Shown: piece after piece, positions 1 to 12,967 of the stretch
How the letters are laid out: every line of letters begins with the position of its first letter
Numbering within the stretch: position 1 is the first letter of the stretch
Origin: QAMX01 sp003149835
GTDB lineage: Bacteria; Bacillota; Clostridia; Oscillospirales; QAMX01
NCBI GenBank assembly: GCA_959600635.1
Contig: CAUGMN010000059.1
Location: 1 to 15,799, forward strand
Direction: 5' to 3'
Length of the DNA: 15,799 bases
Position numbers and translations under genes: made by a program
Notes under the pieces: generated by a model
The model's input: the letters and a program-made list of their open reading frames with translations, nothing else
The model's database searches: none
Told to the model about the DNA's origin: nothing

Positions 1-259
1 CCCGGCCCCCCCACGGCGGGGTTATTTCTACCGCCTGTCGGCGTATATCGATGTCCGTCGCGTCGCCCATGCCGAAACGCCTTTCCAACGGTTGGGTGAA
101 AAGAAATCGGTATGCGGACGGAGAAGCTGCGTCTGCCGCGATTAGCCAGAGGCATATGCTGCGATCACATCCAAAAGAGCTGAAATGTCAAAGCCGGACA
201 GCGTATCCGCGTTCTGCGTATTTTTCTGTCGCCGCCGCCGATTTCAACCAAGCGCCGCC
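1..259. other. Edge region with no supported gene
   Basis: I see no confident gene here. On the minus strand an ATG at 68-70, preceded by an AAAGG-like purine run about nine bases upstream, opens a frame that stays open to the window edge (23 codons), so a truncated neighbouring gene is possible. The plus-strand frames crossing this stretch run into the antisense of the sirtuin gene and look like shadows. No clear intrinsic terminator was found downstream of the sirtuin stop codon at 260. The sequence left of position 1 would be needed to settle this. Confidence 0.3.
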
Positions 260-1000
260 TTATTTTTCCCGAAGCCATCCGACGACGCGGATAATGTCGT
301 CGTGTATGGCGATATCCGCTTCGGAATCATAGGCGGTCGGAGCCAAATTGATCAGCGCCAACGTATCGCCCCGAAAATACCGAACATAGGCCGCCGCAGG
401 GTAAACGACCAGCGACGTACCGACCACAATCATCGTATCTGCGCCGGAAATCGCGTCGAGCGCGCCCTTAACCACCGTTTCATCGAGCGTCTCCTCGTAC
501 AGCACGACGTCCGGCTTGACGACCGCGCCGTCGTCTGCACAGCGCGGTACGCCGTCCGCGCGCAGCAAATACGCAAGATCATAAAATCTGCCGCAGCGCG
601 TACAGAAATTGCGGTGGACGCTGCCGTGCAGTTCGTAGACCTCTGTGCTGCCGGCGGATTGATGCAGCCCGTCGATGTTCTGCGTGACGACCGAGACGCG
701 CTTCCCCGCCTGTTCCAATTCAGCGAAGTAGGTATGCGCCGCATTCGGCGCCGCCTGCGGATAAACCATCTTGTCTCTGTAAAACGCGAAAAAAGCCTCG
801 GGATTTGCGGTGAAAAACGAATGCGAAATGATCTCCTCGGGGCTGTACCCGGTATCGCTTTTCTCTCGGTACAACCCCGTCGCGGAACGAAAGTCGGGGA
901 TCCCCGACGGACAGCTGATGCCTGCGCCGGTAAAGACGCACAGGCGGCGGCTGCGCGCCACCGCGTCTTTCAGCATTTTGATCTGCTCCGTTTGGCTCAT
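260..1000 (-). CDS. Sir2-family NAD-dependent protein deacylase (sirtuin)
   Basis: Predicted 246-residue cytoplasmic enzyme that would remove acyl groups from protein lysines using NAD+, giving nicotinamide and O-acyl-ADP-ribose. Visible motifs: NAD-binding GAGIS (residues 25-29) and IPDFRS (34-39), TQNID (106-110), the catalytic His125 in ELHGS, and GTSL (194-197). The zinc module has Cys133, Cys136 and Cys154, but the expected fourth cysteine is Asp157, an unusual change. Length fits bacterial CobB/SrtN-type sirtuins. The ATG at 998-1000 was chosen over an in-frame ATG at 1094-1096 because it follows a strong AGGAGGAG ribosome-binding site and the family homology starts just after it. The gene lies 158 bases downstream of the HAD hydrolase on the same strand and may be co-transcribed with it. 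The family call is firm; deacylase specificity is unknown. Confidence 0.95.
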   Translation of the reverse strand: MSQTEQIKMLKDAVARSRRLCVFTGAGISCPSGIPDFRSATGLYREKSDTGYSPEEIISHSFFTANPEAFFAFYRDKMVYPQAAPNAAHTYFAELEQAGKRVSVVTQNIDGLHQSAGSTEVYELHGSVHRNFCTRCGRFYDLAYLLRADGVPRCADDGAVVKPDVVLYEETLDETVVKGALDAISGADTMIVVGTSLVVYPAAAYVRYFRGDTLALINLAPTAYDSEADIAIHDDIIRVVGWLREK

Positions 1001-1158
1001 CAAATTTCTCCTCCTATCGATAACCGTCTCGCCGTATGCATGCGCGCCGCATTCCCTGCCGTATGGGGCATTTTTCCGCAAACGGGATTTTTGCACATCT
1101 CCCGAAACATCGCAAGACGCCGTCGCTTTTGACTCAGTGAACGTCCGCCGATCTATTT

Positions 1159-1869
1159 TTACTGCACGATGTCGATCAGACGCTGAAAAGTCTCGATGAC
1201 CCGGATGCCCGCGTTTGTCCGGCGGCCGCCGGTTTCCCGCCCCGCCGCACAGTACCAGACCGGCCGCAGCCCCGCCGCGGCGGCCCCGCTCACGTCTGAA
1301 TCGTAATCGTTTCCCACAAAGGAAATCTCGCCGCGGCGCGTCTCCGGATTTTCCGCAAGGATCCGGCCAATTCCGTAATCAAAAAACGCTTTCGCCGGCT
1401 TGCGCATACCGGCGTCGGCGCTGCTGTACAGATCCTGAAAATAGCGCCTCAGCCCAAACTCCTGCAACAGTCTTTTGTTCGCTTGAGCGCTGAAAATGCT
1501 GTTTGTCAAGATATACATGCTCGTGTTCCTTGCCGCCAAGGCCGCCAGCGTGTCCGTCACCTCCCCAGACAGCGACACCTCCGCCATACGGCGCATGACC
1601 GCATACTCGACATCGTCCTCCGCAGGTTCGGGCTGAAAACGAAACCGTTTGCAGTAGGCGCGGTATTCATCCAAAAATTTGACTTCTGTATTGTCGGTCT
1701 TCCTCTTTTCATAGAGCGGCAAAAACGTAGCCGCATAAGCGAGAAACGCCTGCCTCGTACACACCGCCCCAAACCCCAGCTCATACAAAGCGCCAAGGCC
1801 TCTTTCAAAGTCAAAGGAAATCTCGTTGAGAAGGGTGTCATATAAGTCAAAGATCACGATGCGGCTCAC
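1159..1869 (-). CDS. HAD-superfamily hydrolase
   Basis: Predicted 236-residue soluble hydrolase with a haloacid dehalogenase Rossmann-like core and a helical cap (roughly residues 16-95). Motif I is IFDLYDTLL with nucleophile Asp8, but the usual acid/base Asp two residues later is Tyr10, the arrangement of L-2-haloacid dehalogenases and some uncharacterised HAD proteins. Motif II is ILTNS (120-124), motif III Lys157 in RKPAK, motif IV FVGNDYDSD (184-192). The substrate cannot be named. The start is a GTG at 1867-1869, preceded by GGAGGTG nine bases upstream; a longer frame running back to 1938 would overlap the tRNA terminator and encode a hydrophobic extension unlike the family. It lies between the tRNA-Val terminator and the sirtuin gene. 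I found no convincing promoter of its own, so low-level readthrough past the terminator is possible. Confidence 0.9.
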   Translation of the reverse strand: MSRIVIFDLYDTLLNEISFDFERGLGALYELGFGAVCTRQAFLAYAATFLPLYEKRKTDNTEVKFLDEYRAYCKRFRFQPEPAEDDVEYAVMRRMAEVSLSGEVTDTLAALAARNTSMYILTNSIFSAQANKRLLQEFGLRRYFQDLYSSADAGMRKPAKAFFDYGIGRILAENPETRRGEISFVGNDYDSDVSGAAAAGLRPVWYCAAGRETGGRRTNAGIRVIETFQRLIDIVQ

Positions 1870-1904
1870 TTGTCCTGCACCTCCGAAGAGAAAATACCGA
1901 CCCC

Positions 1905-1950
1905 AAAAAACAAAAAAGCTGATAACGAACCGAATCACGATTCGCTATCA
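1905..1950 (-). terminator. Intrinsic terminator of tRNA-Val
   Basis: Read on the minus strand just after the tRNA, a 10-bp stem (arms 1941-1950 and 1920-1929, one G-U pair) closes an 11-base loop and is followed by a T tract of six Ts, one G and six Ts (1907-1918). This is a textbook rho-independent terminator. It separates the tRNA from the HAD hydrolase gene. Confidence 0.85.
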
Positions 1951-1962
1951 ACCTTTTATCGC

Positions 1963-2038
1963 TGGTGGACGCTAACGGGTTCGAACCGCTGACCACTCGC
2001 ACGTCAAGCGAGTGCTCTACCAGCTGAGCTAAGCGTCC
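1963..2038 (-). tRNA. tRNA-Val (anticodon GAC)
   Basis: A 76-base cloverleaf on the minus strand. Acceptor stem GGACGCT/AGCGTCC (7 bp, perfect), D stem GCTC/GAGC, anticodon stem CTCGC/GCGAG around loop TTGACGT (anticodon GAC, reading the Val codon GUC and, by wobble, GUU), variable loop of five bases, T stem AGCGG/CCGTT with loop TTCGAAC, discriminator A, and CCA encoded in the DNA (1963-1965). It is a single tRNA with its own promoter and terminator, lying downstream of rpoC. All conserved positions look intact, so it should be functional. Confidence 0.97.
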
Positions 2039-2049
2039 ATTTTGGTTGT

Positions 2050-2070
2050 CTGCGTTACTCTCTAACGCAG
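2050..2070 (-). other. Hairpin in the tRNA-Val leader
   Basis: A perfect 8-bp inverted repeat (CTGCGTTA and TAACGCAG) with a five-base loop sits between the promoter and the 5' end of the tRNA, so it would form in the precursor transcript 11 bases upstream of the mature end. It could affect 5' processing by RNase P or be a stability element. No T tract follows, so it is not a terminator. Confidence 0.6.
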
Positions 2071-2084
2071 CCCCGACTTGATAT

Positions 2085-2113
2085 ATTATACACGTTTCCC
2101 GCCAGTTTGTCAA
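2085..2113 (-). promoter_or_regulatory. Consensus sigma-A promoter of tRNA-Val
   Basis: On the minus strand TTGACA (2108-2113) is followed after exactly 17 bases by TATAAT (2085-2090), a perfect match to the housekeeping consensus, as expected for a stable-RNA gene. The DNA upstream, towards rpoC, is A/T-rich and could act as an UP element. Transcription should start near 2078, giving a leader of about 40 bases before the tRNA. Confidence 0.92.
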
Positions 2114-2147
2114 TACCTGTCAGGAATTTTTTCAGGAGAATTTTCTC

Positions 2148-2189
2148 AAAAAAGATGGCGCAAAGAGAAAGGTTCTCATCCCCTGCGCC
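2148..2189 (-). terminator. Probable rpoC terminator with T tract
   Basis: On the minus strand GGCGCA (2184-2189) pairs with TGCGCC (2157-2162). Inside, GAGAA pairs with TTCTC around a three-base loop, and a run of six Ts (2148-2153) follows three bases after the stem. The stem is interrupted by unpaired bases. Its 5' arm lies inside the 3' arm of the long inverted repeat at 2181-2230, so the two structures cannot form at once. It lies about 100 bases after the rpoC stop codon. Confidence 0.55.
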
Positions 2190-2230
2190 GTCCTCCGTCT
2201 TCCATGTGGAAAACGGAGGACGGCGCAGGG
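2181..2230. repeat. Near-perfect 50-base inverted repeat after rpoC
   Basis: Arms of 18 perfectly complementary bases (2181-2198 and 2213-2230, G+C-rich), then one mismatch and a further 4-bp TTCC/GGAA stem around an ATGT loop. It would be a very stable hairpin in RNA of either strand. It begins 57 bases after the rpoC stop. No T tract directly follows on either strand, so it may be an mRNA 3'-end stabiliser, part of a compound terminator, or a dispersed palindromic element. Confidence 0.8.
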
Positions 2231-2286
2231 AAATTCTCGGCATCCGTCAAAACGGGTTTCGCGTTTTTTCTGACGCTCTGCTGCGA

Positions 2287-5940
<3,654 letters not shown>

Positions 5941-6022
5941 AAGCAGCCTCCATATCAATTTATTTCACACAGCTGCAGCGTCTAATCCGCAGTTGAAACG
6001 TTTTTTTCCCACTGCCGAACCG

Positions 6023-9712
<3,690 letters not shown>

Positions 9713-9743
9713 AAAAACACTCCCCGTTTTCAAAGTATGATAG

Positions 9744-9781
9744 CTGCCGTCCTGCGGAGGCTTTTGCGAAACGCACGGCAG
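9744..9781 (-). other. Structured element in the rpoB leader
   Basis: Read on the minus strand, CTGCCGT (9775-9781) pairs with ACGGCAG (9744-9750). Between the arms lie two short hairpins, GCG-TTT-CGC and CCT-CCGC-AGG, so the RNA could fold as a small three-way junction. It starts about 100 bases into the predicted leader and ends about 30 bases before the rpoB start codon. No T tract follows. It could serve in translational control or RNA processing; no known riboswitch was recognised. Confidence 0.4.
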
Positions 9782-9885
9782 GGATGATAATTTTTTGCCC
9801 ACAACACTTGATTTTTGACAACGGTTATGGTATTATAAAAATGAGCTTATGGCGCGCATATTCCCACATTATAATCCGAAATATA

Positions 9886-9914
9886 ATTGTATCACAATTG
9901 CTTTTGATTGTCAA
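9886..9914 (-). promoter_or_regulatory. Promoter of rpoB-rpoC
   Basis: On the minus strand TTGACA (9909-9914) and TACAAT (9886-9891) are separated by 17 bases, one mismatch from consensus. Transcription would start near 9879, giving a leader of roughly 170 bases. A perfect inverted repeat, AATTGT-ATC-ACAATT (9885-9899), covers the -10 box and part of the spacer and could be an operator. A second, weaker possible promoter uses TATAAT on the minus strand about 18 bases further downstream. Confidence 0.82.
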
Positions 9915-9983
9915 GGCTTTTCGGTTAAAATATCGGTCAAGCCTCCGGCACGCAAAAAACTTTATTTTTTTTGAAAAATATGC

Positions 9984-10012
9984 TTGACAACGCGGCATGA
10001 TTGTGGTTTAAT
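9984..10012 (+). promoter_or_regulatory. Promoter of the sigma factor gene
   Basis: TTGACA (9984-9989), a 17-base spacer and TTTAAT (10007-10012), one mismatch from TATAAT. Transcription should start near 10019. This places the upstream in-frame start codons at 10001 and 10013 inside or before the promoter, which supports the downstream ATG at 10070 as the start. It diverges from the rpoB promoter, with about 70 bases between the two -35 boxes. Confidence 0.8.
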
Positions 10013-10069
10013 ATGCAGTGTCAGCAGTTTGTTGCGTTATGTACTGTCGAAGCGAGGTTTATCCTGCAA

Positions 10070-10732
10070 ATGGACGACGTTTTCCGGTCGTTTTCCGGAG
10101 ATCACACCTCTTTTTCCCCACAGAGTTCTTCTCCGTTGGCTGGCGTCGGCGATGAAACGCTGGCCGTCCGGTCGCAGGCGGGCGATACGTTCGCCGAGGA
10201 AGAGCTCGTCAACCGCTATACTCCGACGGTCTACGCCTTTACCAGAAATTGTTATCGTGACGGTTGGGAGCGTTCCGATTTTGTCCAAGAAGGTATGTTT
10301 GGGCTGATTCGGGCGATCCGTGAATATAACGCTGACAAAAATGTGCCATTTTCCGCATATGCGGCTTTATGTATTAAATCCGAACTGCATTCGGCGCTTC
10401 GCAAGGCGCTGAGTTCCAAGCACTTTCCGCTTACCGGTTACGTTTCTCTCTCCCCGCCCGAGACGAATCTCGGTTTCAGCGAGCTGTTGAGTGAAGACAC
10501 GGAGCAGATGATCGACAAAATTTTATCTGAGGATGAAATTGCAAGCCTGCTCCTCGCGCTGAATAAAACGTTGTCTCCGTTTGAGAAAAAGGTACTCTCC
10601 GCATATCTGAAAGGTTTTGGAATTAGGGAAATCGCCTGCGCTCTTCGCAGGCCGCGCAAGTCGGTAGAGAACGCCGTGACGCGTATCCGCCGCAAAGCAA
10701 CTGTCATTTACCGCGCAAACCCACCGGCGTAA
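10070..10732 (+). CDS. sigH: RNA polymerase sigma factor, SigH-like
   Basis: Predicted 220-residue sigma-70-family factor. In Bacillus and Clostridium, SigH turns on early sporulation and stationary-phase genes. Region 2 is recognisable (about 40-128): AEEELVNRY, then DFVQEGMFGLIRAIREYNAD at the core-binding and -10-recognition helices, and KHFPLTGYVSL. Region 4 lies at about 165-210, with LSPFEKKVLSAYLKG and an HTH ending RRPRKSVENAVTRIRRK, close to the SigH pattern HVKSIDNALQRVKRK. There is no region 1.1 or 3 of the size seen in SigA. The N-terminal 25 residues are Ser-rich and not conserved. The ATG at 10070 follows GAGG by 12 bases, a rather long spacing. In Bacillus sigH is upstream of rpmG-secE-nusG-rplKAJL-rpoBC; here it sits directly beside rpoB but diverges. 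SigH is the best match, but another group-3-like factor cannot be excluded. Confidence 0.85.
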   Translation: MDDVFRSFSGDHTSFSPQSSSPLAGVGDETLAVRSQAGDTFAEEELVNRYTPTVYAFTRNCYRDGWERSDFVQEGMFGLIRAIREYNADKNVPFSAYAALCIKSELHSALRKALSSKHFPLTGYVSLSPPETNLGFSELLSEDTEQMIDKILSEDEIASLLLALNKTLSPFEKKVLSAYLKGFGIREIACALRRPRKSVENAVTRIRRKATVIYRANPPA

Positions 10733-10748
10733 ACAGGAATCTCCTGTT
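10732..10748 (+). terminator. Weak hairpin after sigH
   Basis: A 7-bp stem (AACAGGA/TCCTGTT) with a three-base loop begins at the sigma factor stop codon. There is no T tract after it (TTCGCATAT follows), so termination would be poor; partial readthrough into the zinc-ribbon gene is likely. The rest of the gap to 10852 shows no clear promoter. Confidence 0.3.
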
Positions 10749-10852
10749 CGCATATAAAATGCCCTTTATCATTCTGCAAGCTCCCTTTCAATCTGGCACC
10801 ACCAAGAGCGCAGCGAATCAAATCTGGGGCAAAAAAAGAGAGGTAATACCCA

Positions 10853-11131
10853 ATGTTCCAAGACAAAACCATGAAATGCAAAGAGTGCGGAGCCGATTTC
10901 GTCTTCACCGCAGGCGAACAGGAATTTTACGCGGAGCGCGGCTTCCAGAACGAGCCCCAGAGATGTAAGGCCTGCCGTGACGCGCGCAAAGCGGCGTCCC
11001 GTGGCCCCAGAGAGTTCTTTACGGCGGTCTGCGCCAACTGCGGCGGCGAGGCGAAGGTTCCTTTCGAGCCCAAAACCGACCGTCCTGTCTATTGTAGCGA
11101 CTGCTTCGCGAAGATGAAGGACAATCAGTAA
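10853..11131 (+). CDS. Small zinc-ribbon protein with two CxxC pairs per domain
   Basis: A 92-residue protein of unknown function, built from two zinc-ribbon units. The first has CKEC near the N-terminus and CKAC 25 residues later, with the family sequence FTAGEQEFYAERGF between, matching the zf-trcl type 'probable zinc-ribbon' pattern. The second has CANC and CSDC separated by exactly 17 residues, the CxxC-x17-CxxC pattern common in Firmicutes. The protein is rich in charged residues and has no signal peptide or membrane segment, so it is probably cytoplasmic and may bind RNA, DNA or a protein partner. AGAGAGG sits eight bases before the ATG. It follows sigH by 120 bases on the same strand and ends 17 bases before a strong terminator. 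Confidence 0.9.
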   Translation: MFQDKTMKCKECGADFVFTAGEQEFYAERGFQNEPQRCKACRDARKAASRGPREFFTAVCANCGGEAKVPFEPKTDRPVYCSDCFAKMKDNQ

Positions 11132-11148
11132 TCGCATTGGTTTGCATC

Positions 11149-11182
11149 AAAAAGCCTCCGGTTTTAAACCGGAGGCTTTTTT
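11149..11182. terminator. Bidirectional intrinsic terminator
   Basis: A near-perfect palindrome, AAAAAGCCTCCGG-TTTTAAA-CCGGAGGCTTTTTT, with T tracts on both strands. It ends the zinc-ribbon gene on the plus strand and can also stop transcription of the VOC gene arriving on the minus strand after about 140 non-coding bases (11183-11318, where I see nothing else). Confidence 0.93.
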
Positions 11183-11318
11183 CTAAGCGAAAAACCGCGG
11201 AGCCGTATGAAAGCCTGCCGCTATCGTTGGGGAAAACATAAAACGCTTTGCAGCTCCGAAGGAAACGCCGCTGCGCCATCAATCGCGGCATACCGGCTTT
11301 TGCCCAGAAAGCCGCGCC

Positions 11319-11723
11319 CTACGTCTGCCCGATTGCTTTCATCTGCGGGCTTTCGGGGTTCATTTGCATCAGCTCCACGGCATTGCCGTCCGGGTCAGTG
11401 ACCCAAGCCTGCCAGTTGCCGTCCTTCCCCTGCTTCGGCTCGCCGGCCTCGATACCGGCGTTTCGGATCTGTTCCACCGTTTCCCAGATATCGTCGACCG
11501 TCAGGCAGAGGTGCTGAAAGGACGCATATCCTCTTTCCCTGTCCGCGCGCTCGTAAAAGAGCTCAACAAACTGGCGCCCAACCCGCAGATATCGGATCCA
11601 TGGCGCGCCGTTGTCGTCGGTCAGGCGGAACGCCTCGGAAAACCCGAGCGCACCGCAGTAGAAACGCACAGAGGCCTCCATATCGGAAACCGACAGCGCG
11701 AGGTGTCCAATCCCTGTAATCAT
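11319..11723 (-). CDS. VOC-family (glyoxalase/bleomycin-resistance fold) protein
   Basis: Predicted 134-residue metalloprotein made of two beta-alpha-beta-beta-beta repeats (about 1-57 and 67-122). The four metal-ligand positions of the glyoxalase family are all filled: His7 in GHLAL, Glu54 in FVELF, His71 in FQHLCL and Glu117 in AVELMQM. The sequence DPDGNAVELMQ near the end is typical of lactoylglutathione-lyase-like and related small-molecule enzymes. Methylglyoxal detoxification, isomerase or dioxygenase roles are all possible; the substrate cannot be told. The ATG at 11721-11723 follows AAGGGGGA by about eight bases. It is downstream of the oxidoreductase gene but separated from it by a strong terminator, and no clear promoter is visible in the 46 bases between. 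Confidence 0.9.
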   Translation of the reverse strand: MITGIGHLALSVSDMEASVRFYCGALGFSEAFRLTDDNGAPWIRYLRVGRQFVELFYERADRERGYASFQHLCLTVDDIWETVEQIRNAGIEAGEPKQGKDGNWQAWVTDPDGNAVELMQMNPESPQMKAIGQT

Positions 11724-11769
11724 GTTTCAATCCCCCTTTTCAGTCCGGCATACGGCCATCCAGCCGCTC

Positions 11770-11797
11770 AAAAGGCCGCCGTTTCCGGCGGCCTTTT
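11770..11797. terminator. Intrinsic terminator after the oxidoreductase gene
   Basis: A perfect palindromic stem, AAAAGGCCGCC and GGCGGCCTTTT (11 bp), with a six-base loop, lying 10 bases after the stop codon of the Gfo/Idh/MocA gene. A TTTT run ends each strand. It closes the two-gene carbohydrate operon. Confidence 0.92.
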
Positions 11798-11807
11798 CGC
11801 TCACGCC

Positions 11808-12863
11808 TCAACGGTCGAAGTCCATACGAACCGGAAGCCCCGTTTCCGCTGATTGATTGCACGCCAGAGTAAATTCCAGCGATTTCACCGCGTCGGCATA
11901 TGGGGAGCGGATTTTGGAACCGTCGCCGCTGATGACCGCGTCGATAAACGTCCGGTCGCAGAGCACGCCCGCATCTCCCTCCTCCTTGTAGCGGACGAAG
12001 CCGTCCATTTCCGTCGGCTTGAAGCCGCCGTCGTTTTTCACAAGGAAGCCGGAAGCGTCCGTCTCCTCCTGTTTTTTCGCCGCGTAGACATCGAAGCGGT
12101 TGAGAATATAGAGCTCCGCGCGCGCCTTTGCGGCGCTGAAAATGACCTTGCTGTCATAACATGCGCCGTCCTCTGCGTAACAGCCGGTCGAAATCGTCGC
12201 CAGAGCGCCGTTTTGAAATTTCACGGCGGTGACGCTCACGTCGTCGGTGTCGTAGCCCTCCACTCCGCGCACGAAGCCGCGCGTGGTATAGGTGAAGACG
12301 CTCTCCGGCTCGCCGAAGCAGTAGCGGATGATATCGAACTGGTGAATCGTCTGCTCGACGGCCTGACCGCCCGAGAGATCCTTATGCTTCCACCATTCGA
12401 CGCCCGGGATCCCGCCCATGCGCACGCAGTTGATATAAACGACTTCGTTGTCGCGGATAAACGCGTTCGTCGGCTCGACGAGCTTGGAATAGCGGCACTG
12501 GAACCCGGAAGCGGTAATCAGCCCCGCGGCTGCCACCTCGTCGCGGATCTCCTTTGCCAGTTTCAGGTCGAGCGCGACCGGCTTTTCAACGAAAAACGGA
12601 ATGCGCCGCGCGATGGTCTCCCGCTCAATCTCGCCGTGGCAGTAGGGCGGAATGCAGATAAAAACCATATCCGGCCGGATCTCATCGTACATCGCTTTGT
12701 AATCGGTAAAGGCTTTGCCGCTGCCGGCCTGCTCTACAAAAGCCTCGGCGCGCTCGCGGATCAGATCGCAGAAGCCTGCCAGCTCGATGTCGTGAAACTG
12801 TAAAAAGTGTGAAAGGTGGTAGCTGCCGATACCGCCGCAGCCGATCATCGCTAATTTTTTCAT
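11808..12863 (-). CDS. Gfo/Idh/MocA-family NAD-dependent oxidoreductase
   Basis: Predicted 351-residue cytoplasmic dehydrogenase. An N-terminal Rossmann fold has GCGGIG at 8-13 and an acidic Asp33 at the end of the second strand, which favours NAD(H) over NADP(H). The family EKP motif (93-95) carries catalytic Lys94. The C-terminal alpha/beta domain has GGQAVEQTIHQFDIIRY (165-181), with His174 and Asp177 at the usual catalytic positions. These enzymes oxidise or reduce a hydroxyl of sugars, inositols, or glycosides; the substrate here is unknown. GGAGGAG precedes the ATG (12861-12863) by five bases. It is 104 bases downstream of the TIM-barrel isomerase gene, on the same strand; that gap holds a small TTGATC/GATCAA inverted repeat (12886-12908) and no gene. 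The two are probably one AraC-controlled operon. Confidence 0.93.
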   Translation of the reverse strand: MKKLAMIGCGGIGSYHLSHFLQFHDIELAGFCDLIRERAEAFVEQAGSGKAFTDYKAMYDEIRPDMVFICIPPYCHGEIERETIARRIPFFVEKPVALDLKLAKEIRDEVAAAGLITASGFQCRYSKLVEPTNAFIRDNEVVYINCVRMGGIPGVEWWKHKDLSGGQAVEQTIHQFDIIRYCFGEPESVFTYTTRGFVRGVEGYDTDDVSVTAVKFQNGALATISTGCYAEDGACYDSKVIFSAAKARAELYILNRFDVYAAKKQEETDASGFLVKNDGGFKPTEMDGFVRYKEEGDAGVLCDRTFIDAVISGDGSKIRSPYADAVKSLEFTLACNQSAETGLPVRMDFDR

Positions 12864-12967
12864 GTTTTCTCCTCCATATCGTCGATTGATCCTCAGTTAC
12901 GCGATCAAAGGGGCTCAGCGCCCTCGTCATGACCGTTTCCTCTGCCGTTTTTTCCGCACAGAGCCGT

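Noticed and set aside
185..1132. Plus-strand open frame of 315 codons antisense to the sirtuin gene
   Set aside because: Arg-rich, low-information translation covering a gene with clear sirtuin motifs on the other strand.
9784..9987. Plus-strand 67-codon frame in the rpoB-sigH gap
   Set aside because: It overlaps the rpoB promoter and leader, lacks a ribosome-binding site, and its hydrophobic look comes from A/T-rich promoter DNA.
11853..12803. Plus-strand open frame of 316 codons antisense to the oxidoreductase gene
   Set aside because: Codon-aligned shadow of the Gfo/Idh/MocA gene, no family features.
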